NCBI GenBank assembly: GCA_036554605.1
Contig: DATBMY010000038.1
Span: 1 to 22,402, forward strand
From: DATBMY01 sp036554605
Lineage (GTDB): Bacteria > Acidobacteriota > Blastocatellia > UBA7656
Reading direction: 5' to 3'
Length of the DNA: 22,402 nucleotides
The notes under the pieces were generated by a model. That model was given only the letters and a program-made list of their open reading frames with translations. It was not told where the DNA came from and did no database searches. A program made the translations under genes and the position numbers. Below are positions 6,293 to 13,664 of this stretch, piece by piece (the stretch's first letter is position 1; each line of letters starts with the position of its first letter).

Positions 6293-8482
6293 CTATTTCG
6301 TCTCGAGCATTCGCGTTGCGAGCACGATCTGCGAAGAGAGCGACTGGAGCGCGGAAACGACGTTCTTCATCTGTGATTCAACGTCTTCCCACTGCTTTTG
6401 CTCTATCGCTTCGCGCACGCCGGGTATCGTCTTTACCCCGTAGCCGGTGTAGAGGCCCGGCGCGTATATCTGGTGCTTGAACCACGGGCGGCGCGGCAGC
6501 CCCTGCTCGCGCGTGAGCTTGCGCTCCGACTGGTAGAGCAGCTGGTTGAGCGCCTTGAGGTCTTTTACCTGTTGGAAGGCGCGCGCGGACGATTTCTGTA
6601 GCGCGTCCTCGTAGCGGCGCGCGTTGTCGGCGAGCGACCGGGCCGCCGTCTTGAGCGAGCCGAAATCAACAGCCTTCGGCGGGCGGCTTTGCCCGGCGAG
6701 CCGTTCTATTTCAACTATGTACCGGTTGAGAGTATCGGCAAGGTTCGTAAACTCGAACGGCAGCACATCGGCTTCGGCAAGTCGCATCATGACGGTACCG
6801 TTGAACTGCGCGAGCGCACGCCCATGCTCGAACGTGCCGTCGGAATAGCGCAGGTACCACCCTATGGTGTCATATACCGAGTGATATACTCCCCCGCCGC
6901 CCTCTCCGCCGAATCCGGTGTTGAGCGACGCGATGCCAACATGCTGTATGAACGGCGTGTAATCCGACCCCGAGCCGAGCGCGCTTATGCGCATATCGGC
7001 TCGCTCATTTAACTCCTTGCGGTCTTCTTCCGTCCTCGCGCCGAGCAGCCGCCGCTCCTTGAGCGCCTCCCAGACCGACCGGGTCTGGCGCGGCTGCTCT
7101 ACGTCGCGCATGACTTCGTTTACAAATCGCTCGAGCGAGTGCGACCCGCCGATGTTAAGCCAGCCGCGGCCGGTGCTGTCAGAGTTGATATAAGCGACCG
7201 CTTTCTGTTTTAACTCTTCGGCGTGCGTCTCTACCCACTCGGTCGATCCGAGCAGCGCCGGTTCTTCGCCGTCCCACGCGCAAAAGATGAGCGTGCGCCG
7301 CGGCCGCCAGCCCTGCTTTGCCACTTCACCTATCGCGCGGCCGGTCTCCATCAGCGCGACCATCCCGCTTATCGGGTCGGTCGCGCCGTTCACCCACGCA
7401 TCGTGGTGATTGCCGTATATGATCCACTCGTCTGGATAAACGCTGCCATCCATCCGCGCTATCACGTTGTAGAGCGTCTTTATCGACCAGTCGAATGCGA
7501 GCTTCAAATGCACGCGCGCGGGTCCGGGTCCCAGGTGATAGGTGATGGGCAAGGCGCCCCGCCATGACTCGGGGGCTACGGGGCCGCCCAGAGACCTTAA
7601 TAGCGGCAGCGCGTCGCCGTAAGAGATCGGCAGCACCGGTATCTTCATGATAACTTCGGACTCTTCGCGCGGTATGCGCTTTGCGGCCTTAACCGCTCCG
7701 ATGAATGGCGTCAGCGGGTCGCCCGGATGTACGGGCATGTCCATAACCGAGCCGCGCTGCACCCCGTGCTCCGGCCGGTAAGCGCCTTGCGGATAGACGT
7801 CGCCTTGATAATAACCATCGTCTCGCGGGTCCGAGTATATAATGCACCCGATGGCGCCGTTCTCGTATGCGACCTTCGGTTTGATGCCGCGCCAGCTCGC
7901 GCCATAGCGCGCAATGACGATCTTGCCTTTGACCTCGACGCCCAATCGCTTCAGCTCTTCGTAATCAGCGGGCACTCCATAATTGACATAGACGAGCTGG
8001 CCGTTCACGTCGCCGTCGGCCGAGAAAGCGTTATAGGTAGGGAGTTGCCCCGCGTCGGCGGAATCGGGGTCCTCGGCAAGCGCGGGCTCTTCGAGCTTCG
8101 CGCGATACCTTGTCGGCTCGATAAGCTCAAGCAGCCGCTCTTTGGGCGTCGGAAAGAGCACGTCGAACTCTTCAAGCTCGGCCGTAAAGCCCCAGGAGCG
8201 GAACTGATCGCGTATGAACTCGGCATTCTTTTTGCCCTGCTCCGTGCCGACATGATGCGGCTCGGCGGCAAGCCGCTCCATGTACCGGCGCAACAGCTCC
8301 GGGTTTGGCACGGCGCGCATCTTTTGCTCCAGCTCGGCCTGTTTTTTCGCGCCGGCCTCCGTGTACCCGCGAAGCGCGCGCTCCTTGCCGTTACCCTGCG
8401 CAAGAGAGACGGGGGCGGAAAGGCTTGCGGCAATGATAAATGACGCAATTATCCTTGTGAGTTTCCTGGATGTGAGGCGCAT
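6293..8482 (-). CDS. Secreted M28B peptidase, glutamate carboxypeptidase II-like
   Basis: This 729-residue exported enzyme has a signal peptide (residues 1 to about 29, SLAQ), a protease-associated (PA) domain within about 110-300, the M28 catalytic domain at about 335-575 and a C-terminal helical dimerisation domain, the layout of glutamate carboxypeptidase II and the transferrin receptor. Zinc residues align with that family: His359 and Asp369 (GNHHDAWVNGATDP), Glu406 as base and Glu407 (AWDGEEPALLGSTEW), Asp435 (INSDS) and His534 (YHSVYDT). The set is complete, so it should be an active dizinc exopeptidase, probably an aminopeptidase or carboxypeptidase acting outside the cytoplasm. AGGAGGG five to six bases before the ATG supports the start. 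It heads an operon with two Cys-rich proteins and an M24 peptidase. Confidence 0.92.
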   Translation of the reverse strand: MRLTSRKLTRIIASFIIAASLSAPVSLAQGNGKERALRGYTEAGAKKQAELEQKMRAVPNPELLRRYMERLAAEPHHVGTEQGKKNAEFIRDQFRSWGFTAELEEFDVLFPTPKERLLELIEPTRYRAKLEEPALAEDPDSADAGQLPTYNAFSADGDVNGQLVYVNYGVPADYEELKRLGVEVKGKIVIARYGASWRGIKPKVAYENGAIGCIIYSDPRDDGYYQGDVYPQGAYRPEHGVQRGSVMDMPVHPGDPLTPFIGAVKAAKRIPREESEVIMKIPVLPISYGDALPLLRSLGGPVAPESWRGALPITYHLGPGPARVHLKLAFDWSIKTLYNVIARMDGSVYPDEWIIYGNHHDAWVNGATDPISGMVALMETGRAIGEVAKQGWRPRRTLIFCAWDGEEPALLGSTEWVETHAEELKQKAVAYINSDSTGRGWLNIGGSHSLERFVNEVMRDVEQPRQTRSVWEALKERRLLGARTEEDRKELNERADMRISALGSGSDYTPFIQHVGIASLNTGFGGEGGGGVYHSVYDTIGWYLRYSDGTFEHGRALAQFNGTVMMRLAEADVLPFEFTNLADTLNRYIVEIERLAGQSRPPKAVDFGSLKTAARSLADNARRYEDALQKSSARAFQQVKDLKALNQLLYQSERKLTREQGLPRRPWFKHQIYAPGLYTGYGVKTIPGVREAIEQKQWEDVESQMKNVVSALQSLSSQIVLATRMLETK

Positions 8483-8508
8483 TATTTCCCTCCTGAGATG
8501 GTCTGGAA

Positions 8509-8538
8509 AGTATAAACAGCGCGCCCCATGTGGCGCAA
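8509..8538 (-). promoter_or_regulatory. Candidate promoter of the M28 peptidase operon
   Basis: On the minus strand TTGCGC (8538-8533) and TATACT (8514-8509) are separated by 18 bases. The -10 is close to consensus and the -35 matches TTG only. It lies 27 bases before the start codon, leaving a short leader with the AGGAGGG site. Confidence 0.45.
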
Positions 8539-8579
8539 TATATCGGCGACACAGATGTGCGGTGAAATATCGACGTTGA

Positions 8580-9221
8580 TTAGCGGCTCTCGTACGGCTC
8601 GCCCCACGCGCCGTTGAAAGCGATCTCGCCTATCGGCTTTCGCTCTCGCGCGGCGGTCTCCCTTTCTCTAGTCTTTTCGTCGAGCTGATCGAGTCGCCCG
8701 CGGTACGGGTATCCTATCGCGATCATTGCCAGCACCGTGAAGCCTTCTGCTATGTTGAACTCGCGACGCGCCATCTCGGTGTCGAAGCCTGCCATGGCGT
8801 GCGCCGCAAGTCCCAGTTCGATGACTTGAAGCAAGAGGTTCTCGGTCGCAAGCCCGACGTCGTGCTGGGCCGTGCGGTTGATCTTTTCGTTGCGCGTGAA
8901 GTTGTCGCGCGCGACCGAGATCAATAGCACCGGCGCTTTGAGCGCCCAGCTGTTTCCCGGTGACAGACAGGCGCGGGCGCGCTCCATCCGCCCGCCGTCC
9001 GATTGATCGAATACGAGAAAGCGCCACGGCTGCTCGTTGAAGCAGGACGGCGCCCACCTGGCCGCTTCCAGAAGCGAGAGCATCTTCTCGCGCTCGATCA
9101 TACGGTCTTCAAACAATCGCGGGCTCCAACGCCGGTCCATCAATTCCGCGATGGGGTGATCGGCGGGCGCGGGCTTTTCCGGGTAAGTAGCGGTCCAATC
9201 TTCGCTATCTCTGCTGCTCAT
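8580..9221 (-). CDS. Nitroreductase-family flavoprotein
   Basis: This 213-residue protein fits the nitroreductase fold, which uses FMN and NAD(P)H to reduce nitro groups, quinones or related substrates. Visible family features are LMDRRWSPRLFEDR (phosphate/FMN-binding N-terminus), LEAARWAPSCFNEQPWRFLVF (FMN-contact region), and, near the C-terminus, LAMIAIGYP. No signal peptide is present in the chosen form, so it is cytoplasmic. The start at 9221 is preferred to one 41 codons upstream because TAGGAGG directly precedes it and the extra residues are unlike the family. It diverges from the metalloprotease gene across about 200 bases. The true substrate cannot be told from sequence. Confidence 0.88.
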   Translation of the reverse strand: MSSRDSEDWTATYPEKPAPADHPIAELMDRRWSPRLFEDRMIEREKMLSLLEAARWAPSCFNEQPWRFLVFDQSDGGRMERARACLSPGNSWALKAPVLLISVARDNFTRNEKINRTAQHDVGLATENLLLQVIELGLAAHAMAGFDTEMARREFNIAEGFTVLAMIAIGYPYRGRLDQLDEKTRERETAARERKPIGEIAFNGAWGEPYESR

Positions 9222-9314
9222 CCAGCCTCCTAAATCTTTCTCGATATACTTTAAGAACCATAGCAACGGCCGGCAGAAATTAGCCAGCCCGACCTGCCGC
9301 GCGAGGCGGCGAAC

Positions 9315-9344
9315 TTGACTTGGCCGGTGGCCGGCACATAGCAT
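9315..9344 (+). promoter_or_regulatory. Candidate promoter of the metalloprotease-Nudix unit
   Basis: TTGACT at 9315-9320 and TAGCAT at 9339-9344 are separated by 18 bases; the -35 matches the consensus at five of six positions and the -10 at four. This would give a leader of about 70 bases before the start at 9422. Confidence 0.42.
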
Positions 9345-9421
9345 TCACGCGTGCGCCAGACTCACCTCTGTTGCTTTACGGCAATCTGAACTCGCACGGA
9401 TTTCTATTAAAGGAGCCAGAC

Positions 9422-11947
9422 ATGCGTCGATTGATAACAGCTATCCCGGTTGCCCTTATCGTTGCCCTGCTCGCCGCCGCGGCCGCTGCTCAGGAGAAGG
9501 CTCAGGACCGCACTATCGGCGGCAAGACGGCCGGGCTTCAAAAACTGGACGGCTACATCCCGCTTTATTGGGATGCGACGGCCGGGCGTATGTATATGGA
9601 GATTGCCAGCTTCAACACGGAGCTGCTTTATCAAGTCTCGCTGCCGACCGGGGTGGGGTCGAACCCTGTCGGCTTGGACCGAGGCCAGCTCGGTGACACG
9701 CGCATAGTATTTTTTGAGCGCGTCGGGCCAAAGGTCTTGATGGTCGAGCCGAACTACCGTTACCGCGCCATAACCTCTGACGCGGCGGAGCGGCGCGCGG
9801 TCGAAGAGTCTTTCGCGCGTTCGGTACTTTGGGGGTTTAAGATCGAGGCCACCGAGGGCGACCGCGTGCTCATAGACGCGACCCAGTTCTTTCTGCGAGA
9901 TGCGCACGGCGTGATTGACCAGTTGCGGCAGACGCGACAGGGACAGTATCGCTTTGACGAATCCCGAAGCGCTATATACCTGCCGCGCACAAAGGCATTT
10001 CCGAAAAACACCGAGATAGAGACAACGATAACCTTTACGTCCGATGGCGACACGGGCGCGCTCGTGCGCTCGACGGTGCCTACGCCCCAGGCGCTAACCG
10101 TTCGCCAGCACCATTCATTTATCGAGCTTCCCGATTTGAAATACAAGCCTCGACGGCTCGACCCGCGAGTAGGCGTCTTCGGCATAGAGTTTTATGATTA
10201 CGCATCGCCGATTACCGAGCCGGTCGAAAAGCGATGGATCGCCCGGCATAGACTCGAAAAGAAAGACCCCGCGGCGGCGATTTCCGAGCCCGTCGAGCCG
10301 ATAATCTATTATGTCGATAACGGCACGCCCGAGCCCATAAGAAGCGCGCTCGTCGAAGGCGCTTCGTGGTGGAACGAGGCGTTCGAGGCGGCCGGGTTCA
10401 GGAATGCGTTTCAGGTCAAAGTGCTCCCGGAGGGCGCCGACCCGATGGACGCGCGCTATAACGTCATCAACTGGGTCCATCGCTCGACGCGCGGCTGGTC
10501 CTATGGCAGCAGCATCACCGACCCGCGCACGGGCGAGATAATAAAAGGCAACGTGACGCTCGGGAGCCTGCGCGTGCGACAGGATTTCCTGCTCGGCACC
10601 GGCATGGTCCCGCCTTACAAAAGCAATGGCCAGCCGGATTTTTGCGAGCTTGGATTCCTTCCCGAGCTTGCGTACCTCTCGGACCTCGACCCGGCGACCG
10701 ACTCGGCGGCGATGTCGCTTGCGCGCCTCAGGCAGTTGTCGGCGCACGAAGTCGGTCACACGATCGGGCTCGCGCACAACTTCGCCGCAAGCACCTATGG
10801 CCGCGCTTCGGTCATGGATTACCCCGCGCCGCTGGTCGAAATCAAAGGCGGGAAGATCGATTTGTCGAACGCTTATGGCCGGGGCATAGGCGCGTATGAC
10901 AAGTTCGCCGTCAAGTATGCCTACAGCGCGTTCCCCGCTGGCGCTAACGAATCGGCTGAGCTTGAGCGGATAATTCAGGAAGGCATCGCAAGCGGGATGC
11001 TTTTCATATCCGACGCGGACGCGCGCGGGCCGGGCGCGGCGCACCCGCTGGCGAACCTGTGGGATAACGGCAACGATCCGGTCGCCATGCTCAGACACGA
11101 GATACAGGTGAGGCGAATCGGCCTCGCGGATTTCGGTCTCGCAAGTATTCCCGCGGGCACGCCGCTTTCCATGCTCGAAGCCAAACTGCTCCCGCTTTAC
11201 CTGCACCACCGTTACCAGCTACAGGCCGCGGTCAAATCGCTCGGCGGACTTTACTATAGCTACGCGGTGAAGACGCCCGGGGGACCGAGCCCCGCTCGCG
11301 TTCAGGAAATAGTGCCGGCGGCGCGACAGCGCGATGCGATGAACGCGGCGCTCGATACGATCAAGCCGGAAGAGCTGGCCATACCCGAGCGGGTGCTGCA
11401 ACTGATACCGCCGCGCGCGTTCGGATACGGCGGCGGGACGACCGAATTATTCAGCAAGCGCACGAGTCCCGTTTTCGATCCCATCGCGGCGGCGACCATC
11501 GCGGCTGACATATGCATCACTGCTCTGCTTGAGCCGAGCCGCGCGGCTCGCCTTATAGAGTTCCATTCGCGCGGCCAGGCGAACCCGGACTTCAAAGAGG
11601 TAGTCGACGCGCTCGTCGCCCGCACGTGGAAGATGGCCGTGCCCGCGAACGCTTATCACGCGGGGATTCAACGCGCGGTGCAGAGCCTCACGATCACCCG
11701 CTTGATGGACCTTGCCGCAAATGCCGAGGCCGCGCCGCAGGTCCGCGCCGTCGCCGTCGACGCGCTGCGCGAGATTGACGCAATCGCGAAGACACCGGCG
11801 GCCGCGAGCGCAACCGCCACGCACCGGCGCGCCACTCGCGATGACATAGAGAGATTCCTTGCGCGACCTGATCAGCCGCGCAAGCAGACCGCGCCGCTTC
11901 CGACGCCGCAGGGCGACCCTATCGGATCCGGCAATCAGAACCGTTAG
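9422..11947 (+). CDS. Secreted zinc-dependent metalloprotease, DUF5117/DUF4953 type
   Basis: This 841-residue protein has a signal peptide (residues 1 to about 20, ending AAAAAQ). It belongs to the large bacterial metalloprotease group annotated by the DUF5118-DUF5117-DUF4953 domain series. The zinc motif HEVGHTIGLAH lies at residues 442-452, the HExxHxxGxxH pattern of metzincins, with ligands His442, His446 and His452 and base Glu443. The Met-turn is SVMDYP about 17 residues later. The N-terminal part (about 35-300) is beta-rich and the region after 520 mainly helical. The start at 9422 is chosen over an in-frame ATG 34 codons earlier because AAAGGAG lies six bases before it and the signal peptide begins there. 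A Nudix gene follows after 10 bases. Physiological substrates of this group are not established. Confidence 0.9.
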   Translation: MRRLITAIPVALIVALLAAAAAAQEKAQDRTIGGKTAGLQKLDGYIPLYWDATAGRMYMEIASFNTELLYQVSLPTGVGSNPVGLDRGQLGDTRIVFFERVGPKVLMVEPNYRYRAITSDAAERRAVEESFARSVLWGFKIEATEGDRVLIDATQFFLRDAHGVIDQLRQTRQGQYRFDESRSAIYLPRTKAFPKNTEIETTITFTSDGDTGALVRSTVPTPQALTVRQHHSFIELPDLKYKPRRLDPRVGVFGIEFYDYASPITEPVEKRWIARHRLEKKDPAAAISEPVEPIIYYVDNGTPEPIRSALVEGASWWNEAFEAAGFRNAFQVKVLPEGADPMDARYNVINWVHRSTRGWSYGSSITDPRTGEIIKGNVTLGSLRVRQDFLLGTGMVPPYKSNGQPDFCELGFLPELAYLSDLDPATDSAAMSLARLRQLSAHEVGHTIGLAHNFAASTYGRASVMDYPAPLVEIKGGKIDLSNAYGRGIGAYDKFAVKYAYSAFPAGANESAELERIIQEGIASGMLFISDADARGPGAAHPLANLWDNGNDPVAMLRHEIQVRRIGLADFGLASIPAGTPLSMLEAKLLPLYLHHRYQLQAAVKSLGGLYYSYAVKTPGGPSPARVQEIVPAARQRDAMNAALDTIKPEELAIPERVLQLIPPRAFGYGGGTTELFSKRTSPVFDPIAAATIAADICITALLEPSRAARLIEFHSRGQANPDFKEVVDALVARTWKMAVPANAYHAGIQRAVQSLTITRLMDLAANAEAAPQVRAVAVDALREIDAIAKTPAAASATATHRRATRDDIERFLARPDQPRKQTAPLPTPQGDPIGSGNQNR

Positions 11948-11957
11948 AATATGGCAA

Positions 11958-12419
11958 ATGCTTAAGAGCCTGGTCGGAGCATTGTGGCGGCGCTCGCCAA
12001 AAGGGTTTCGCCGTTTCTGGGTCCGTACGACCCAGCCACACTTTACGGTCGCGGCCGCGGCCGTCGTCTTAAATGACGAGGGGCGCATACTGCTGCTCAA
12101 GCATGTCTTCAGACCGGACAGCGGCTGGGGCATACCCGGCGGCTTCCTCAATAAAGAAGAGCAGCCCGAAGAAGCGGTCAGGCGCGAGCTGCGCGAAGAA
12201 GCGGGGCTTGAGCTCGAAGAGATAGAGCTTGCATACATAAGGACGCTCAAGCTTCCCGCGCAGATCGAGATATATTACCGGGCGCGGACGACCTGGCCCG
12301 CACGGCCTCAAAGCTTTGAAATAGCCGAGGCCGAGTGGTTCAGCCCCGCCAACCTGCCTGAGACTTTAAGCAGCGACCAGCGCCAGATTATCGAGATCGT
12401 TCTTAATGCCCGGAGATAA
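11958..12419 (+). CDS. Nudix hydrolase
   Basis: This 153-residue protein has a complete Nudix box, GFLNKEEQPEEAVRRELREEAGL, matching GX5EX7REUXEEXGU; its glutamates bind Mg2+ for cleavage of a nucleoside-diphosphate-linked substrate. FTVAAAAVVLNDEGRILLLKH is the usual first strand-turn-strand. The substrate could be an oxidised nucleotide, NDP-sugar or other; the sequence does not decide. I choose the ATG at 11958, 10 bases after the metalloprotease stop, rather than an ATG 33 codons upstream inside that gene, because the extra residues are Arg-rich and are read from the metalloprotease gene in another frame. The ribosome site is weak, so translation may be coupled to the upstream gene. It ends six bases from the convergent HugZ-like gene. 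Confidence 0.85.
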   Translation: MLKSLVGALWRRSPKGFRRFWVRTTQPHFTVAAAAVVLNDEGRILLLKHVFRPDSGWGIPGGFLNKEEQPEEAVRRELREEAGLELEEIELAYIRTLKLPAQIEIYYRARTTWPARPQSFEIAEAEWFSPANLPETLSSDQRQIIEIVLNARR

Positions 12420-12425
12420 GTCCCG

Positions 12426-13130
12426 CTATCGCAAGCGGGCCAGGCGCACAAGAACGGCTCGCGCTTCTTCGGAGGTGCTTATGGGCGAATCGAAATCTAT
12501 TCGCAGCCTGCGCCCATCTGCGAGCATATCGAAGCCCTCGCCGTCAATCCCCGTCATTATCACTTCCTTTGCAGGCACGCCCTTCAGAACGTTCGAGTAA
12601 TGCGACAGGGCCTCGCGGTGGTCCATATTCATGTGCTCGATTATTCCGGCCTCGCTTTCGCGGAACGGATTACTGGCGAGCATCTCTTTCGGCTCGATCC
12701 AGTAAATCTGCCCGAAGCCTCCGATGAAGCGCGCGCGCCGCAGGTGTATCAGGTAAAAAGAGAAATCGTGTGTGTCGAAGTATGACTCGGATGAAGGGTA
12801 ATATCGCAGGTAACGCTGCCGGGCCGCCTTATCCGAAGCGTCGACTTTTTCAGCGTCGCCTATCCACGTGAGCCGGCTCGCGGCCTGCGGATCATCCGCG
12901 CGGCGGTCGAACAGGGTGAGCGATACTCTGTTATTGTGCTTGATGTTTCGCGTGTGCTGGGCGATCTCGCTGATGAGCAGTATGGGCTCGCCGTCGTAAT
13001 TAATCGCGTAGGGTGTAATCGAGCCGAACGGGTAGCCCGCTACGTCTACCGAGTGGGTCGACAGCACGCCTACTCCCTGATGATTTAATAATTGCCTCGC
13101 GGCATGCGCTTGCTCGGGTGTAATCGGCAT
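12426..13130 (-). CDS. HugZ-like flavin/heme-binding split-barrel protein with DUF2470
   Basis: This 234-residue cytoplasmic protein has an N-terminal pyridoxamine-phosphate-oxidase-like split barrel (about 10-150, with GVGVLSTHS and GYPFGSITPYAI) and a C-terminal DUF2470 domain (about 160-232, with IIEHMNMDHREALSHYSNVL and a MTGIDGEGFDM segment). This pair defines the HugZ/HutZ family, some members of which bind or degrade heme; others bind flavin. No heme-uptake genes are nearby, so heme oxygenase activity is only a possibility. GGAG six bases before the ATG supports the start. It diverges from ridA across 66 bases with overlapping promoter-like elements. Confidence 0.87.
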   Translation of the reverse strand: MPITPEQAHAARQLLNHQGVGVLSTHSVDVAGYPFGSITPYAINYDGEPILLISEIAQHTRNIKHNNRVSLTLFDRRADDPQAASRLTWIGDAEKVDASDKAARQRYLRYYPSSESYFDTHDFSFYLIHLRRARFIGGFGQIYWIEPKEMLASNPFRESEAGIIEHMNMDHREALSHYSNVLKGVPAKEVIMTGIDGEGFDMLADGRRLRIDFDSPISTSEEARAVLVRLARLR

Positions 13131-13159
13131 ATTTTTCTCCCTGTTGTTTTATACCGTAT

Positions 13160-13189
13160 TTGACCCCGGCCGGGCGACCGCATTATAGT
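13160..13189 (+). promoter_or_regulatory. RidA promoter, predicted to give a leaderless mRNA
   Basis: TTGACC at 13160-13165 and TATAGT at 13184-13189 are separated by 18 bases. The expected transcription start, about seven bases after the -10, falls at or within a base of the RidA ATG at 13197. No ribosome site is possible in the intervening CGCCGGC. The same -10 block read on the other strand is a perfect TATAAT (13187-13182) facing the HugZ-like gene. Confidence 0.5.
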
Positions 13190-13196
13190 CGCCGGC

Positions 13197-13583
13197 ATGG
13201 AAATAAGAACGATCCAAACCGAAAACGCGCCGCGCCCCGGGGGGCACTACTCGCAGGCGCTCGTCCACAATGGTCTTGTCTTCGTATCCGGGCAGCTATC
13301 GATTGACCCGCGCACCGGCGAGAAGAAGCTCGGCTCGATAGAAGAGCAGACCCGGCAGGCGCTGGCTAATATAAGCGCGATACTCAAGGCGGCGGGAAGC
13401 GACCTCGGCCGGGTCTTGAAGATGACCGTCTACATCTCCGACATAAACTTGTGGAGCAAAGTAAACGAAGTGTATCGGGAAGTGATGGGCGAGCACCGGC
13501 CCGCCCGGGCGGTGATACCGACAGGGGAACTTCACTATGGCTTCCTGATTGAGATAGAAGCCATCGCGGCGATAGCCGAGTGA
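13197..13583 (+). CDS. RidA-family enamine/imine deaminase
   Basis: This 128-residue protein has the RidA (YjgF/YER057c/UK114) family layout: GGHYSQALVHNGLVFVSGQL at the N-terminus, a central helix pair (EEQTRQALANISAILKAAGSDL) and a C-terminal HRPARAVIPTGELHYGFLIEIEAIAAI. The conserved Arg of the HRPARAV segment, which binds the substrate carboxylate in active RidA, is present (Arg104, with Arg101 nearby), and the family's acidic residue is found in LIEIEAIA. In place of the usual Cys in the PARxxV region there is Ile106, common in subfamilies. It likely clears reactive enamines made by PLP enzymes in the cytoplasm. Eight of its 13 Ile codons are ATA. Confidence 0.9.
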   Translation: MEIRTIQTENAPRPGGHYSQALVHNGLVFVSGQLSIDPRTGEKKLGSIEEQTRQALANISAILKAAGSDLGRVLKMTVYISDINLWSKVNEVYREVMGEHRPARAVIPTGELHYGFLIEIEAIAAIAE

Positions 13584-13623
13584 AGTTCAGAGTTCAAGCT
13601 TCAGCTTGCATTGTATCGACCGG

Positions 13624-13646
13624 GCACGCTAAAGCGCGTGCTCTTT
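13624..13646 (+). terminator. Weak hairpin terminator after ridA
   Basis: GCACGC (13624-13629) and GCGTGC (13636-13641) form a six-base stem with a six-base loop followed by TCTTT. It lies between the convergent ridA and radical SAM genes. The short stem and T-tract make it a weak call. Confidence 0.3.
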
Positions 13647-13664
13647 GCAGCTCGTTACAAACCC

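Noticed and set aside
8521..8536. GCGCC/GGCGC hairpin as terminator of the nitroreductase gene
   Set aside because: Five-base stem, no U-tract, and it overlaps the spacer of the M28 promoter candidate.
10115..11209. A 364-codon minus-strand frame inside the metalloprotease gene
   Set aside because: It is antisense to the zinc motif region of a well-supported protease; its Arg-rich product is typical of a shadow frame.
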